Assembly (NCBI GenBank): GCA_016295665.1
Contig: JAEDKS010000035.1
Span: 1 to 17,108 of the forward strand
Origin: Clostridia bacterium
GTDB taxonomy: Bacteria > Bacillota > Clostridia > Christensenellales > Aristaeellaceae
Length of the DNA: 17,108 nt
Direction: 5' to 3'
Shown: piece by piece, positions 1 to 6,155 of the stretch
Position numbering within the stretch: position 1 is the stretch's first letter
How the letters are laid out: each line of letters starts with the position of its first letter
The notes under the pieces: generated by a model
Seen by the model: the letters and a program-made list of their open reading frames with translations, nothing else
Databases searched by the model: none
Told to the model about the DNA's origin: nothing
Position numbers and translations under genes: made by a program

Positions 1-211
1 GCGGCGTTTCGATACAGCCCGCTCCTTTGGCGCACGGTATGGCAAGCAGAAGGGCTGGGAGCGCATAAGCGACGCGGACGATACCGCGTTTATCGTCAAC
101 CAACCGCGTGTCAACCAACTCCATTTTACCCAAATCACAGCAGAGGAAGCCCTCGCGCAGGGGATGCCGCCGGAATTTCTGCGTGGCGATGAAGGAAAGT
201 TGACCGCTTGA
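1..211 (+). CDS. C-terminal fragment of unidentified element protein
   Basis: An open frame entering from the left edge (codons from base 2) ends in TGA at 209-211 and gives 69 residues. It is hydrophilic and has no membrane segment. It begins with a basic and aromatic stretch (RRFDTARSFGARYGKQKGW) and ends with an acidic helix-like segment (TAEEALAQGMPPEFL). The family is not recognisable from this tail. Its position upstream of xis and int suggests an element function such as replication or mobilization, but that is only context. The other two forward frames are broken by stops, so this is the only plausible coding frame. Two TCAACCAA copies lie within it. Confidence 0.5.
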   Translation, partial: RRFDTARSFGARYGKQKGWERISDADDTAFIVNQPRVNQLHFTQITAEEALAQGMPPEFLRGDEGKLTA

Positions 212-487
212 TGGCCGGATGGTTGAAGGACAGTTGAAGGAAAAGCCCGACAGAGGGGCGCCGCAAAGCCTTGCGTTGTGCTGCTTTCCTCCGTTTGGCG
301 TATCTTTCTCAACCAATCAACCAAAAAGAGTGAAAAAGGTAAACAAGCATCCATACCCGGGCGTCAATCTGCGGAATAGACATCAACATGTTTTGCGATG
401 GTTGAAGCCGTTTGGTTGCGCGGAGGTATTTCTTGCTCCTTGTCGGGCAGTCCCGGAAAACAAAATAAAGTAGAAAGTTGAGGATAC
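212..487. other. Non-coding, repeat-bearing stretch upstream of xis
   Basis: No convincing gene is seen in these 276 bases. The stretch holds a pair of GTTGAAGGA repeats (222-230 and 233-241), spaced exactly 11 bases, about one helical turn. It also holds a perfect tandem TCAACCAA pair (309-316 and 317-324); two more copies of that octamer lie at 96-103 and 111-118. Phased short repeats beside xis and int are typical of recombinase arm sites or excisionase sites, but no such role is shown here. A weak promoter-like pair (TTGTCG near 438, AAATAA about 17 bases on) may drive xis. Confidence 0.45.
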
Positions 488-742
488 ATGATGTTTCATC
501 GAGCAATGCAGAATCCCATGCAGGAGCCGGAGTCGTCCACAAAAGCGGCTCCGGCTGTCCCTCGCATGACCATGACCGTGGATGAAATGGCGGCAGAGCT
601 GAACATTTCCCGCCCCACGGCCTATGAACTGGTGAAGCGGGAGCATTTTCCTGCCTTCCGCATCGGTCAGCGAATCCTTGTGAACCGGGCTGGTTTGCAG
701 CGCTGGATTGATGCGCAGTGCGGAGGTGACCGTGTCGCCTGA
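488..742 (+). CDS. xis: Excisionase-like helix-turn-helix protein
   Basis: A small DNA-binding protein of 84 residues in the MerR-like excisionase family (HTH_17). The core motif at about residues 28-75 shows the family pattern: a 'MTVDEMAAELNISRPTAYELV' type helix-turn-helix, then a short wing (FRIGQRILVNRAGLQRWID). In related elements such proteins direct the integrase toward excision and can also regulate int. A hydrophilic N-terminal tail of about 25 residues precedes the domain. The ribosome binding site is GAGG at 480-483; a second ATG at 491 has better spacing (7 bases) than the first at 488 (4 bases), so the protein may be one residue shorter. The int promoter begins 28 bases after the stop. 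The alternative is a plain regulator of int rather than a true excisionase. Confidence 0.8.
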   Translation: MMFHRAMQNPMQEPESSTKAAPAVPRMTMTVDEMAAELNISRPTAYELVKREHFPAFRIGQRILVNRAGLQRWIDAQCGGDRVA

Positions 743-770
743 TGGAAGCCATGTTTTACAGGCAAAAGGC

Positions 771-799
771 TTGTCCCGCATGAGAAAATCTGCTATCAT
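771..799 (+). promoter_or_regulatory. Promoter of the integrase gene
   Basis: A -35 box TTGTCC (771-776) and a -10 box TATCAT (794-799) are separated by exactly 17 bases. Transcription would start near 806, inside a strong hairpin. The left arm of a 12-bp inverted repeat (772-783) overlaps the -35 box, so a protein bound there would be expected to block or modulate int transcription. Confidence 0.6.
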
Positions 800-870
800 G
801 GACGTGGGAGCGGCACCCCGCCGCCCCACGCACCTTGATAACTGCATCGACTGACATATCATGCGGGACA
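772..870. repeat. 12-bp inverted repeat flanking int leader
   Basis: TGTCCCGCATGA at 772-783 is the perfect reverse complement of TCATGCGGGACA at 859-870, with 75 bases between the arms. The left arm overlaps the -35 box of the int promoter and the right arm ends 5 bases before the AGGAGG of int. It could be a paired operator allowing looping, or, in transcripts reading through from xis, an RNA stem placed next to the int ribosome binding site. Confidence 0.75.
803..830 (+). promoter_or_regulatory. Leader hairpin upstream of int
   Basis: CGTGGG-A-GCGGC (803-814) can pair with GCCGCCCCACG (820-830): an 11-bp GC-rich stem with one bulged A and a 5-base loop (ACCCC). It lies at the predicted transcript start and is not followed by a T-run, so it is not a terminator. 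Likely roles are 5' stabilisation of the mRNA or an operator; the sequence alone does not decide. Confidence 0.5.
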
Positions 871-888
871 TTTTCAGGAGGAATGAAT

Positions 889-2073
889 ATGTCCCAGCAC
901 AAGATTACCAAGCGTGCCGACGGCCGCTATAAGGTCAACTACGGCACCAAGCAGTTTTACGGCAAAACCAGGACCGAGGCTGAACGTAAGCGTGAAGCCT
1001 GGATTGACGATGAAAAGGTCGGCCTGAATCACGATATGGAGAACATGACCTTCCGCGAATACGCCTTGACATGGATTGAGGTGTACCGGGCAGCGTGCTG
1101 TGAGAAACAGCGCCGTGAGTATATCCGTATGATGGAGTACGCGGCCTCCAGAATCAGGGTCAAGCTGATGAAGGGGATTACGGCAACAGATCTGCAGGCA
1201 GTATGCAATAGTCTGTCCTGCTATTCTCCGACGTATGTGGGGAAGTTTATGACCACCCTGCGGGGGATCTTCCGCACGGCGCTGGCGGAAGGCGTGATTC
1301 TTCGGAATCCCATGGAGATCGTCAAGCACCCCAGGACGAAAAAATGCGAGGGGCACCGTGCCCTGGAGCCTTGGGAGCGCAAACTGATCTGCTCTACCTA
1401 TCAGGAACATCCCTTTGGCTTATGTGCGATGGTCATGATGCTATCTGGCCTGCGACGCGGCGAGGCGCTGTATCTGGATGTTGATCGGGATGTCGATTTT
1501 GCCAATAAGACAATCACCGTGCGCGGCGCGGTATCCTTTTCAGAGGGAAATCAGGCTGTAGCCTCCCCGGGCAAAACCGAGGCGGCCCAGCGCACGATTC
1601 CTCTGGTGAAGCCTTTGGAAGATGCCCTGCGCGGACACCACGGCCTGATCTGTGCCAAGCAGAACGGCGCCTTGATGTCCGAAACCGCATTCCAGAACCG
1701 GTTCAGCTCCTATCTGTGCTTTCTGGAAACACAGGTCAACGGCTGCCACAAGCGCTGGTACGGCAAAACCAAAGCGCACAAGGCGCTGCTGGCCAGGGGC
1801 GAGCAGCTGCCTCCATGGAGAGAGGTCAAAATTCGCTGCCATGACTTCCGCGTTGACTTCTGCACCAGGGCATATGAGGCGGAAATCCCCGTCAAGACGC
1901 TGCAAGCCTGGATGGGCCACGAGGACGCCACCATGATCATGGAGGTCTACGCCAAGCTCACCAAAGAGCGGGAGAAGATCGACGCGGAAAGGCTGACGAG
2001 ATTCATGGCAATGAATCTTTCCGAAAGCCCTCAAAGCAAGGCGGCAACTGCGGTTGCAGGCCGAAAAGTTTGA
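889..2073 (+). CDS. int: Tyrosine recombinase integrase
   Basis: The site-specific recombinase of the element (394 residues, the usual size for Tn916/phage-type integrases). It has an N-terminal arm-binding region of about 60 residues, a SAM-like core-binding domain at about 60-160, and a catalytic domain at about 180-375. The catalytic residues seen are Arg in SGLRRGEAL, His and Arg in HDFR, His in WMGHED and Tyr in MEVYAKL. The second box reads HDFRVDF rather than the commoner HDLRHTF, but the essential H-x-x-R is kept, so the enzyme should be active. The start at 889 is chosen because AGGAGG (876-881) is 7 bases upstream; ATG 883 is too close and ATG 835 has no site. It would join attP to the tRNA-Arg site and, with the excisionase, reverse this. 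The stop codon overlaps a tandem 11-bp repeat. Confidence 0.93.
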   Translation: MSQHKITKRADGRYKVNYGTKQFYGKTRTEAERKREAWIDDEKVGLNHDMENMTFREYALTWIEVYRAACCEKQRREYIRMMEYAASRIRVKLMKGITATDLQAVCNSLSCYSPTYVGKFMTTLRGIFRTALAEGVILRNPMEIVKHPRTKKCEGHRALEPWERKLICSTYQEHPFGLCAMVMMLSGLRRGEALYLDVDRDVDFANKTITVRGAVSFSEGNQAVASPGKTEAAQRTIPLVKPLEDALRGHHGLICAKQNGALMSETAFQNRFSSYLCFLETQVNGCHKRWYGKTKAHKALLARGEQLPPWREVKIRCHDFRVDFCTRAYEAEIPVKTLQAWMGHEDATMIMEVYAKLTKEREKIDAERLTRFMAMNLSESPQSKAATAVAGRKV

Positions 2074-2142
2074 ACCGTTTTTGAACCGTTTCAATCAGTC
2101 AAAATGGGGCAAAATGCGTGATAATTGGTTATTCAGTCAAAA
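2070..2142. repeat. Short direct repeats downstream of int
   Basis: TTGAACCGTTT occurs twice in perfect tandem (2070-2080 and 2081-2091), starting at the last base before the int stop codon. TCAGTCAAAA occurs at 2095-2104 and again at 2133-2142, and CAAAATG at 2100-2106 and 2110-2116. Their place between int and the tRNA attachment site fits integrase arm-type or excisionase binding sites; this is an inference from position and phasing. Confidence 0.6.
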
Positions 2143-2214
2143 GCGTTACGCATACTGATCTCCTTCTCGGATTTTGTACATGTGGAATAAGGTCACGTCC
2201 ATGCCCGGATAGCG

Positions 2215-2241
2215 CAAAAATAAGCGGTTTTTCAACCGCTT
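2215..2241 (-). terminator. Rho-independent terminator of tRNA-Arg
   Basis: Read on the minus strand, AAGCGGTT-GAAA-AACCGCTT forms an 8-bp stem with a 4-base loop (2222-2241), followed by ATTTTT. It starts about 7 bases after the tRNA 3' end. If the element carries the restored tRNA end, this terminator was brought in by the element. Confidence 0.8.
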
Positions 2242-2248
2242 CTCGATG

Positions 2249-2322
2249 TACGCCCGGCAGGAGTCGAACCTGTGGCCTTCAGAGTCGGAGTCTGACGCTC
2301 TATCCAACTGAGCTACGGGCGC
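2249..2322 (-). tRNA. tRNA-Arg (anticodon CCG)
   Basis: A full cloverleaf of 74 nucleotides reads on the minus strand: acceptor GCGCCCG/CGGGCGT (G-T at the first pair), D arm GCTC...GAGC, anticodon stem TCAGA/TCTGA around loop CTCCGAC (anticodon CCG, codon CGG, arginine), a 5-base variable loop, and a T arm with TTCGACT. The outermost T-stem pair is an A-C mismatch. CCA is not encoded, so the CCA-adding enzyme is needed. It has its own promoter and terminator and is therefore a single-gene transcript. Its 3' end faces the integrase, the usual arrangement for a tRNA used as attachment site. Confidence 0.95.
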
Positions 2323-2337
2323 ATGGGAACAGAGGTG

Positions 2338-2366
2338 ATTGTAGCACATGAAAGCCGGATTGTCAA
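2338..2366 (-). promoter_or_regulatory. Promoter of tRNA-Arg
   Basis: On the minus strand a perfect -35 TTGACA (2361-2366) and a -10 TACAAT (2338-2343) are separated by 17 bases. The expected start lies a few bases before the mature tRNA 5' end at 2322, which fits a short 5' leader removed by RNase P. Confidence 0.8.
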
Positions 2367-2419
2367 GGTAAAAACCGGATGAATTTGCACGAATTGTTCC
2401 ACTGCCCCGCCAGGTGCCC

Positions 2420-3559
2420 TCAGCCGCCGTCCCGAAGCGCCTCCACGGGCATCAGCCGGGCCGCGCGGATGGCGGGCAGCACCCCGAAGGCCAGCCCGGT
2501 GCCCAGCGCCGCTGCCATGACGGCGAGGGCGGTGCCGGGCGAAAGCCGGGCGTCCAGCCCGATCCACGCCCCGAAGGCGGCGATCATGACCGCGCCCAGC
2601 AGCGCCCCCAGCACGCACCCCAGCAGGCTGTAGCCCCCGGCCTCCAGCAGGAACAGCACCCCCACCTGCCCCGAGGTGCCGCCGACGGCCTTCAGCAGGC
2701 CGATCTCCCGGCGCCGCTCCCGCACGCTGACCAGCAGGATGTTCATCACGCCGATGACGCCGGTCAGCATGCACACCGCCGCCACGCAGGCCAGCACCAT
2801 CACAAAGATGCGCACCACCGACCGTGCCGCCTCGATCTCCTCCTGCAGGGTCAGCGCCTGAAAGGTGCCCCGGCCCGCCAGCGCCTCCAGGGCCCGGCGG
2901 CTGACGTCCTCCGCCAGCTGCCCCTGCGGCACACTGACGGTGATCTCGCTGACCTGCACGGGCAGGGTGTCCATCAGTGCCCGCAGGGGCAGCACCACCG
3001 TGCCGGAGGTCTGCGTCAGCGCCTGTGGCACCGCCGCCGACACCACGCCCACCACCCGGAATCGCCGCATCCCCACATCCAGATAGCCGCCCACCACGCT
3101 GCCGCCCAGCTTCTTCTCCAGCGCCTCGTCCACCAGCGCCACCGCCGCGCCCGCCGCGTACTCCTCCGGCAGAAAGAGCCGCCCCTCCTTTGCTGTCAGA
3201 CCATGCACCGCCTCCGCGCTGCCGTCGTAGCCGCTGACCTGCGCCGTCGCCCGGTCGCCGCCCATGGAAACGGGCGCGGCGGTGTAGGCCGCGGCACAGG
3301 CGGGTGCCCCCGAGGCCAGCGCCACAGCGGGGGCGTCCTCCGGCGTCAGGGTGCCCTCCGTGCCGGCGGTAATCCACACCTTGTCCACCCCCAGCCGGGC
3401 GATCTCCACCTCCACCTGCTCCTCGCCCGCCGCGCCCAGGGTCATGACCGTCAGGATAGCGCCGATGCCCACGCCCAGCCCCAGCACGGTCAGCAGGGTC
3501 TTGCCGGGGCTCTTGCGCAGGTTCAGCGCGGCGAGACCGATGGCGTCCCAAAGCCTCAT
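2420..3559 (-). CDS. MacB/FtsX-type ABC transporter permease
   Basis: A membrane protein of 379 residues with the standard layout of the MacB/LolC permease group: one N-terminal membrane helix (about 22-42) after a 'NLRKSPGKT' loop, a long extracytoplasmic MacB core domain (about 45-250), then three C-terminal helices containing the FtsX signature (GVIGVMNILLVSVRERRREIG, about 270-290) and ending in AIRAARLMPVEALR. Known members move peptides, lipids or antibiotics outward by a mechanotransmission mechanism rather than through a channel. The start at 3559 overlaps the stop of the upstream adaptor as ATGA, so the two are translationally coupled. Such permeases need a separate MacB/LolD-type ATPase, and none is adjacent. 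The substrate cannot be told from sequence. Confidence 0.88.
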   Translation of the reverse strand: MRLWDAIGLAALNLRKSPGKTLLTVLGLGVGIGAILTVMTLGAAGEEQVEVEIARLGVDKVWITAGTEGTLTPEDAPAVALASGAPACAAAYTAAPVSMGGDRATAQVSGYDGSAEAVHGLTAKEGRLFLPEEYAAGAAVALVDEALEKKLGGSVVGGYLDVGMRRFRVVGVVSAAVPQALTQTSGTVVLPLRALMDTLPVQVSEITVSVPQGQLAEDVSRRALEALAGRGTFQALTLQEEIEAARSVVRIFVMVLACVAAVCMLTGVIGVMNILLVSVRERRREIGLLKAVGGTSGQVGVLFLLEAGGYSLLGCVLGALLGAVMIAAFGAWIGLDARLSPGTALAVMAAALGTGLAFGVLPAIRAARLMPVEALRDGG

Positions 3560-4557
3560 TCCGCCACCTCCACCCGCGCACCCTCGGTCAGCCCGGCGGG
3601 GCTGTCCACCACCGCCGTGCCCACGGGCAGGTTCACCCAGCACATCTCCGTGTCCCGCATCAGCACCTCCACCTCCGTCTGCCACACGCGCCCCTCCGCC
3701 AGCCACCACACCCGGTTGCCCGCACACAGGGCGGTCAGCGGCAGCAGGGCGGCACCCTCATGGGCCTCCAGCTCGATCTCCGCGTCCACCTGCGCCCCGA
3801 CGGGCAGGGACAGGGGCTCCCGGGGCTGCAGGGTCACCAGCTGCACCGTCACGCCGGTCTCCGCGTCCACGGAGGGCGGCGCCACCCTGGTCACCTCCGC
3901 CGTGCCCACGAGCGCTCCGTCCTGCCGCAGATACGCCTCCATGCCCACCGCGACCCGCTCCGCGTCCCGGGGCACCAGGGCGCAGCGCACCTCCTGCGCC
4001 AAGCTGCTCATGGTCACCGCCGCGCTGCCCGCCACCACGCCGCCGTGCTCCGCCACCAGCACCTGCTGCACCACCCCGTCCGCCGGGGCGCGGACAGTCA
4101 TCACTTCCAGCGCCTGCTGCAGGCCCGCAAGCTCCGTGGCCCGCCGGGAGGCAGCGGCCTCCTGCAGCCCCGTTTCCGGCACGGACAGCGCCGCAGAGAC
4201 CTGCTGCGCCAGTCCCCCGCTCTCCTGCCCGGCGGCGAGGGCCGCGGATAGGGCGCTCTCCTGCGCGGCGGCATCCAGCCGCAGCAGGGGCTGTCCGGCG
4301 GTCACGGCGTCCCCGGGCAGCACATAGACCTGCGCCACCACCCCGGAGACCGGGCAGAGCGCCGCATACTCCTCCGCGCCCCGCACCTGCGCCGCCGCCG
4401 CCACGCGCTGCTCCATGCGCCCCGCCGTCACCCGGCAGAGCCGCACCGCCGTCGTCCTCCCGGCCCGCGCCGCCCCCATCAGCAGCAGCCCCGCCACCGC
4501 CGCCCCCGTCAGCAGCAGACACAGTCCCAGCCCGCGTCCCGCCCTGTTTTTCCGCAT
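3556..4557 (-). CDS. HlyD/RND-type adaptor (efflux periplasmic adaptor family)
   Basis: A 333-residue membrane-fusion-type protein. One N-terminal membrane anchor (about 10-31) is followed by a split lipoyl-like domain: the first half, ALCPVSGVVAQVYVLPGDAV (about 67-86), and the second half, TVRAPADGVVQQVLVAEHGG (about 154-173). The alpha-hairpin between the halves is short, only about 55 residues. A beta-barrel region and a C-terminal membrane-proximal domain follow. In Gram-positive bacteria such adaptors pair with MacB-like permeases and do not reach an outer membrane, which fits the short hairpin. A good ribosome binding site (GGGGAGG, minus strand) lies 8 bases before the ATG at 4557. 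The gene is first in a two-gene operon and overlaps the permease by 4 bases. Alanine, valine and glycine dominate, reflecting the very high local GC. Confidence 0.85.
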   Translation of the reverse strand: MRKNRAGRGLGLCLLLTGAAVAGLLLMGAARAGRTTAVRLCRVTAGRMEQRVAAAAQVRGAEEYAALCPVSGVVAQVYVLPGDAVTAGQPLLRLDAAAQESALSAALAAGQESGGLAQQVSAALSVPETGLQEAAASRRATELAGLQQALEVMTVRAPADGVVQQVLVAEHGGVVAGSAAVTMSSLAQEVRCALVPRDAERVAVGMEAYLRQDGALVGTAEVTRVAPPSVDAETGVTVQLVTLQPREPLSLPVGAQVDAEIELEAHEGAALLPLTALCAGNRVWWLAEGRVWQTEVEVLMRDTEMCWVNLPVGTAVVDSPAGLTEGARVEVAE

Positions 4558-4699
4558 CCTTTCCGCCTCCCCTTCCCGGATAATTTGCCCGGAAAGGCCG
4601 GGAGTATGTACCCTTTCCCTCCTGCCAAATCTGGTTCCTAACAGGCCAGTGCTAACATTATGAACAAAGAAACAGGAAAATGCTTGTCACTTTAGCCAA

Positions 4700-4728
4700 T
4701 TCCATTTTTCCCGGAAAACGATTATAAT
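4700..4728 (+). promoter_or_regulatory. Promoter of the sugar ABC ATPase gene
   Basis: A perfect -10 TATAAT (4723-4728) has a weak -35 (TTCCAT, 4700-4705) 17 bases upstream, giving a leader of about 60 bases. The weak -35 could mean activator dependence. No clear promoter could be found for the divergent adaptor gene in the same 237-base gap. Confidence 0.55.
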
Positions 4729-4794
4729 ACAGGTACATCAATGCGGGCGGCACACAGGTGTGCCCCGGCAGGATTAATGAGGAGGAAGATACCA

Positions 4795-5916
4795 ATGGCA
4801 AGTTTGTCCCTGCAGCACATCTACAAGGTGTATCAGGGCGGTGTGACCGCCGTGAGCGATTTCTGCCTGGAAATCGAGGACAAGGAATTCATCGTGCTGG
4901 TCGGTCCTTCCGGCTGCGGCAAGTCCACCACCCTGCGCATGGTGGCCGGCCTGGAGGAGATCTCCGACGGCGAGCTTTATATCGGTGACCGTCTGGTGAA
5001 CGACGTGGCGCCCAAGGACCGCGATATCGCCATGGTGTTCCAGAACTACGCTCTGTATCCTCATATGACCGTGTTCGACAACATGGCCTTCGGCCTGAAG
5101 CTGCGCAAGACCCCCAAGGATGAGATCAAGCGCCGCGTGGAAGAGGCCGCCAAGATCCTGGACATCGCGCACCTGCTGAACCGTAAGCCCAAGGCTCTGT
5201 CCGGCGGCCAGCGTCAGCGTGTTGCTCTGGGCCGTGCCATCGTCCGTGAGCCCAAGGTCTTCCTGTTCGACGAGCCTCTGTCCAACCTGGACGCCAAGCT
5301 GCGCGTGCCGATGCGTACCGAGATCACCAAGCTGCATCAGCGCCTGCAGACCACCTTCATCTACGTTACCCATGACCAGACCGAGGCCATGACCATGGCT
5401 TCCCGTATCGTGGTTATGAAGGACGGCGTGGTGCAGCAGGTGGATACCCCCCAGAACCTCTACGACTATCCCACCAACGAGTTCGTCGCCGGCTTCATCG
5501 GCAGCCCCCAGATGAACTTCTTCAACGTGCATCTGTCCAAGGAAGGCCAGGATGTGGTCGCTACCTTCGGCGAGAACAAGATCGTTGTTCCTCAGGCCAA
5601 GGTTGCCAAGTTCGTGGACGAGAGCTACATCAACAAGGACGTCGTGCTGGGCATCCGTCCCGAGAACATCTCCGATGATCCCGAGGCGCTGGCGAAGTTC
5701 TCCACCGCCAAGATCAAGGTCGGCGTGGAAGTGACCGAGCAGATGGGCTCCGAGACCTATCTGTACCTGACCACCACCGGCAAGGACGGCAACATCACCG
5801 CCCGCGTTGATCCCCGTACCACCAGCCGCGCCGGCGACACCATCGAAGTGTGCTTCGACACCAGCCGCCTGCACTTCTTCGACAAGGAGACCGAGAAGAC
5901 CATCCTGAACCGGTAA
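4795..5916 (+). CDS. CUT1 sugar ABC transporter ATPase (MsmX/UgpC type)
   Basis: The nucleotide-binding subunit (373 residues) of CUT1-family importers for oligosaccharides, polyols or glycerol phosphate. It has Walker A GPSGCGKST (37-45), Q-loop Q83, signature LSGGQRQR (135-142), Walker B VFLFDE (155-160), D-loop SNLDAKL, switch His193 in THDQTEAMT, and a C-terminal TOBE/OB region (about 235-373) typical of the MalK/UgpC branch. The start is set by AGGAGG at 4780-4785, nine bases before ATG 4795; ATG 4741 has no such site. No permease or binding protein is adjacent, so it probably serves several unlinked transporters, as MsmX does in Bacillus subtilis. Its codon use favours CGT, GTT and CTG more than its neighbours, a sign of high expression. 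A strong terminator follows. Confidence 0.93.
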   Translation: MASLSLQHIYKVYQGGVTAVSDFCLEIEDKEFIVLVGPSGCGKSTTLRMVAGLEEISDGELYIGDRLVNDVAPKDRDIAMVFQNYALYPHMTVFDNMAFGLKLRKTPKDEIKRRVEEAAKILDIAHLLNRKPKALSGGQRQRVALGRAIVREPKVFLFDEPLSNLDAKLRVPMRTEITKLHQRLQTTFIYVTHDQTEAMTMASRIVVMKDGVVQQVDTPQNLYDYPTNEFVAGFIGSPQMNFFNVHLSKEGQDVVATFGENKIVVPQAKVAKFVDESYINKDVVLGIRPENISDDPEALAKFSTAKIKVGVEVTEQMGSETYLYLTTTGKDGNITARVDPRTTSRAGDTIEVCFDTSRLHFFDKETEKTILNR

Positions 5917-5956
5917 TTTCAGGCTGGACGAACGGTGCGTCCCAAGAAGCTATCCC

Positions 5957-5994
5957 GGGAACGGGCTCCGTCAGCGGAAGCCCGTTCCCTTTTT
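5957..5994 (+). terminator. Rho-independent terminator after sugar ATPase
   Basis: GGGAACGGGCT (5957-5967) pairs with AGCCCGTTCCC (5979-5989), an 11-bp perfect stem. A CCG/CGG pairing inside the loop may extend it. TTTTT (5990-5994) follows directly. Confidence 0.92.
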
Positions 5995-6054
5995 CCATGC
6001 GCTGCAGGCAGCTCCCCAGCCCCCATTCGCCTGATGCAAATCCCGGAAAAACGA

Positions 6055-6082
6055 TTGACCAAACCAGAAATACTGCTATAAT
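6055..6082 (+). promoter_or_regulatory. Promoter of trkA-trkH
   Basis: A -35 TTGACC (6055-6060) and a perfect -10 TATAAT (6077-6082) are spaced by 16 bases. Transcription should start near 6089, leaving a leader of about 67 bases before the TTG start of trkA. The ATG at 6081 overlaps the -10 box and so cannot be on the mRNA. Confidence 0.8.
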
Positions 6083-6155
6083 GGAAGGCGTGTATTCATC
6101 AGCAGGGAATTCCGCCCCCCGCGCCGGACGCGAAACGGAATGGAGGAAGAAGGCT

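Larger units (their letters stand above)
1..2248. mobile_element. End of an integrative element inserted at tRNA-Arg
   Basis: This is an integrase-proximal end of an integrative and conjugative or mobilizable element, or of a prophage. The sequence shows an excisionase-like gene followed by a tyrosine recombinase reading toward the 3' end of a tRNA gene that lies 175 bases beyond the int stop codon. Short direct repeats fill that gap. The element extends beyond the left edge, so its type and its second attachment site cannot be seen. By eye this part is clearly less GC-rich than the chromosome after about 2400. The right boundary is inferred to be at or just inside the tRNA 3' end (about 2249); the exact crossover cannot be fixed without the other end. 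Confidence 0.8.

Noticed and set aside
96..324. Short repeats considered as a CRISPR array
   Set aside because: The copies are only 8-9 bases, spacing is irregular or absent, and no cas genes are present.
219..473. 84-residue forward ORF between the truncated gene and xis
   Set aside because: It has no ribosome binding site in a good position, an atypical composition and no recognisable motif, and it crosses the repeat stretch. It is more likely non-coding.
2414..4327. 637-residue plus-strand ORF opposite the permease and adaptor
   Set aside because: It is very rich in His, Gln, Arg and Pro, as expected for an antisense shadow of GC-rich coding DNA. The minus-strand genes there have clear domains and ribosome binding sites.
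4741..4794. Earlier ATG start for the sugar ABC ATPase
   Set aside because: It has no ribosome binding site and lies about 12 bases after the -10 box. AGGAGG at 4780-4785 clearly serves ATG 4795.
4558..4794. Promoter for the adaptor-permease operon in the divergent gap
   Set aside because: Several weak AT-rich boxes exist on the minus strand, but none has a credible -35/-10 pair with 16-18 base spacing, so none is annotated.
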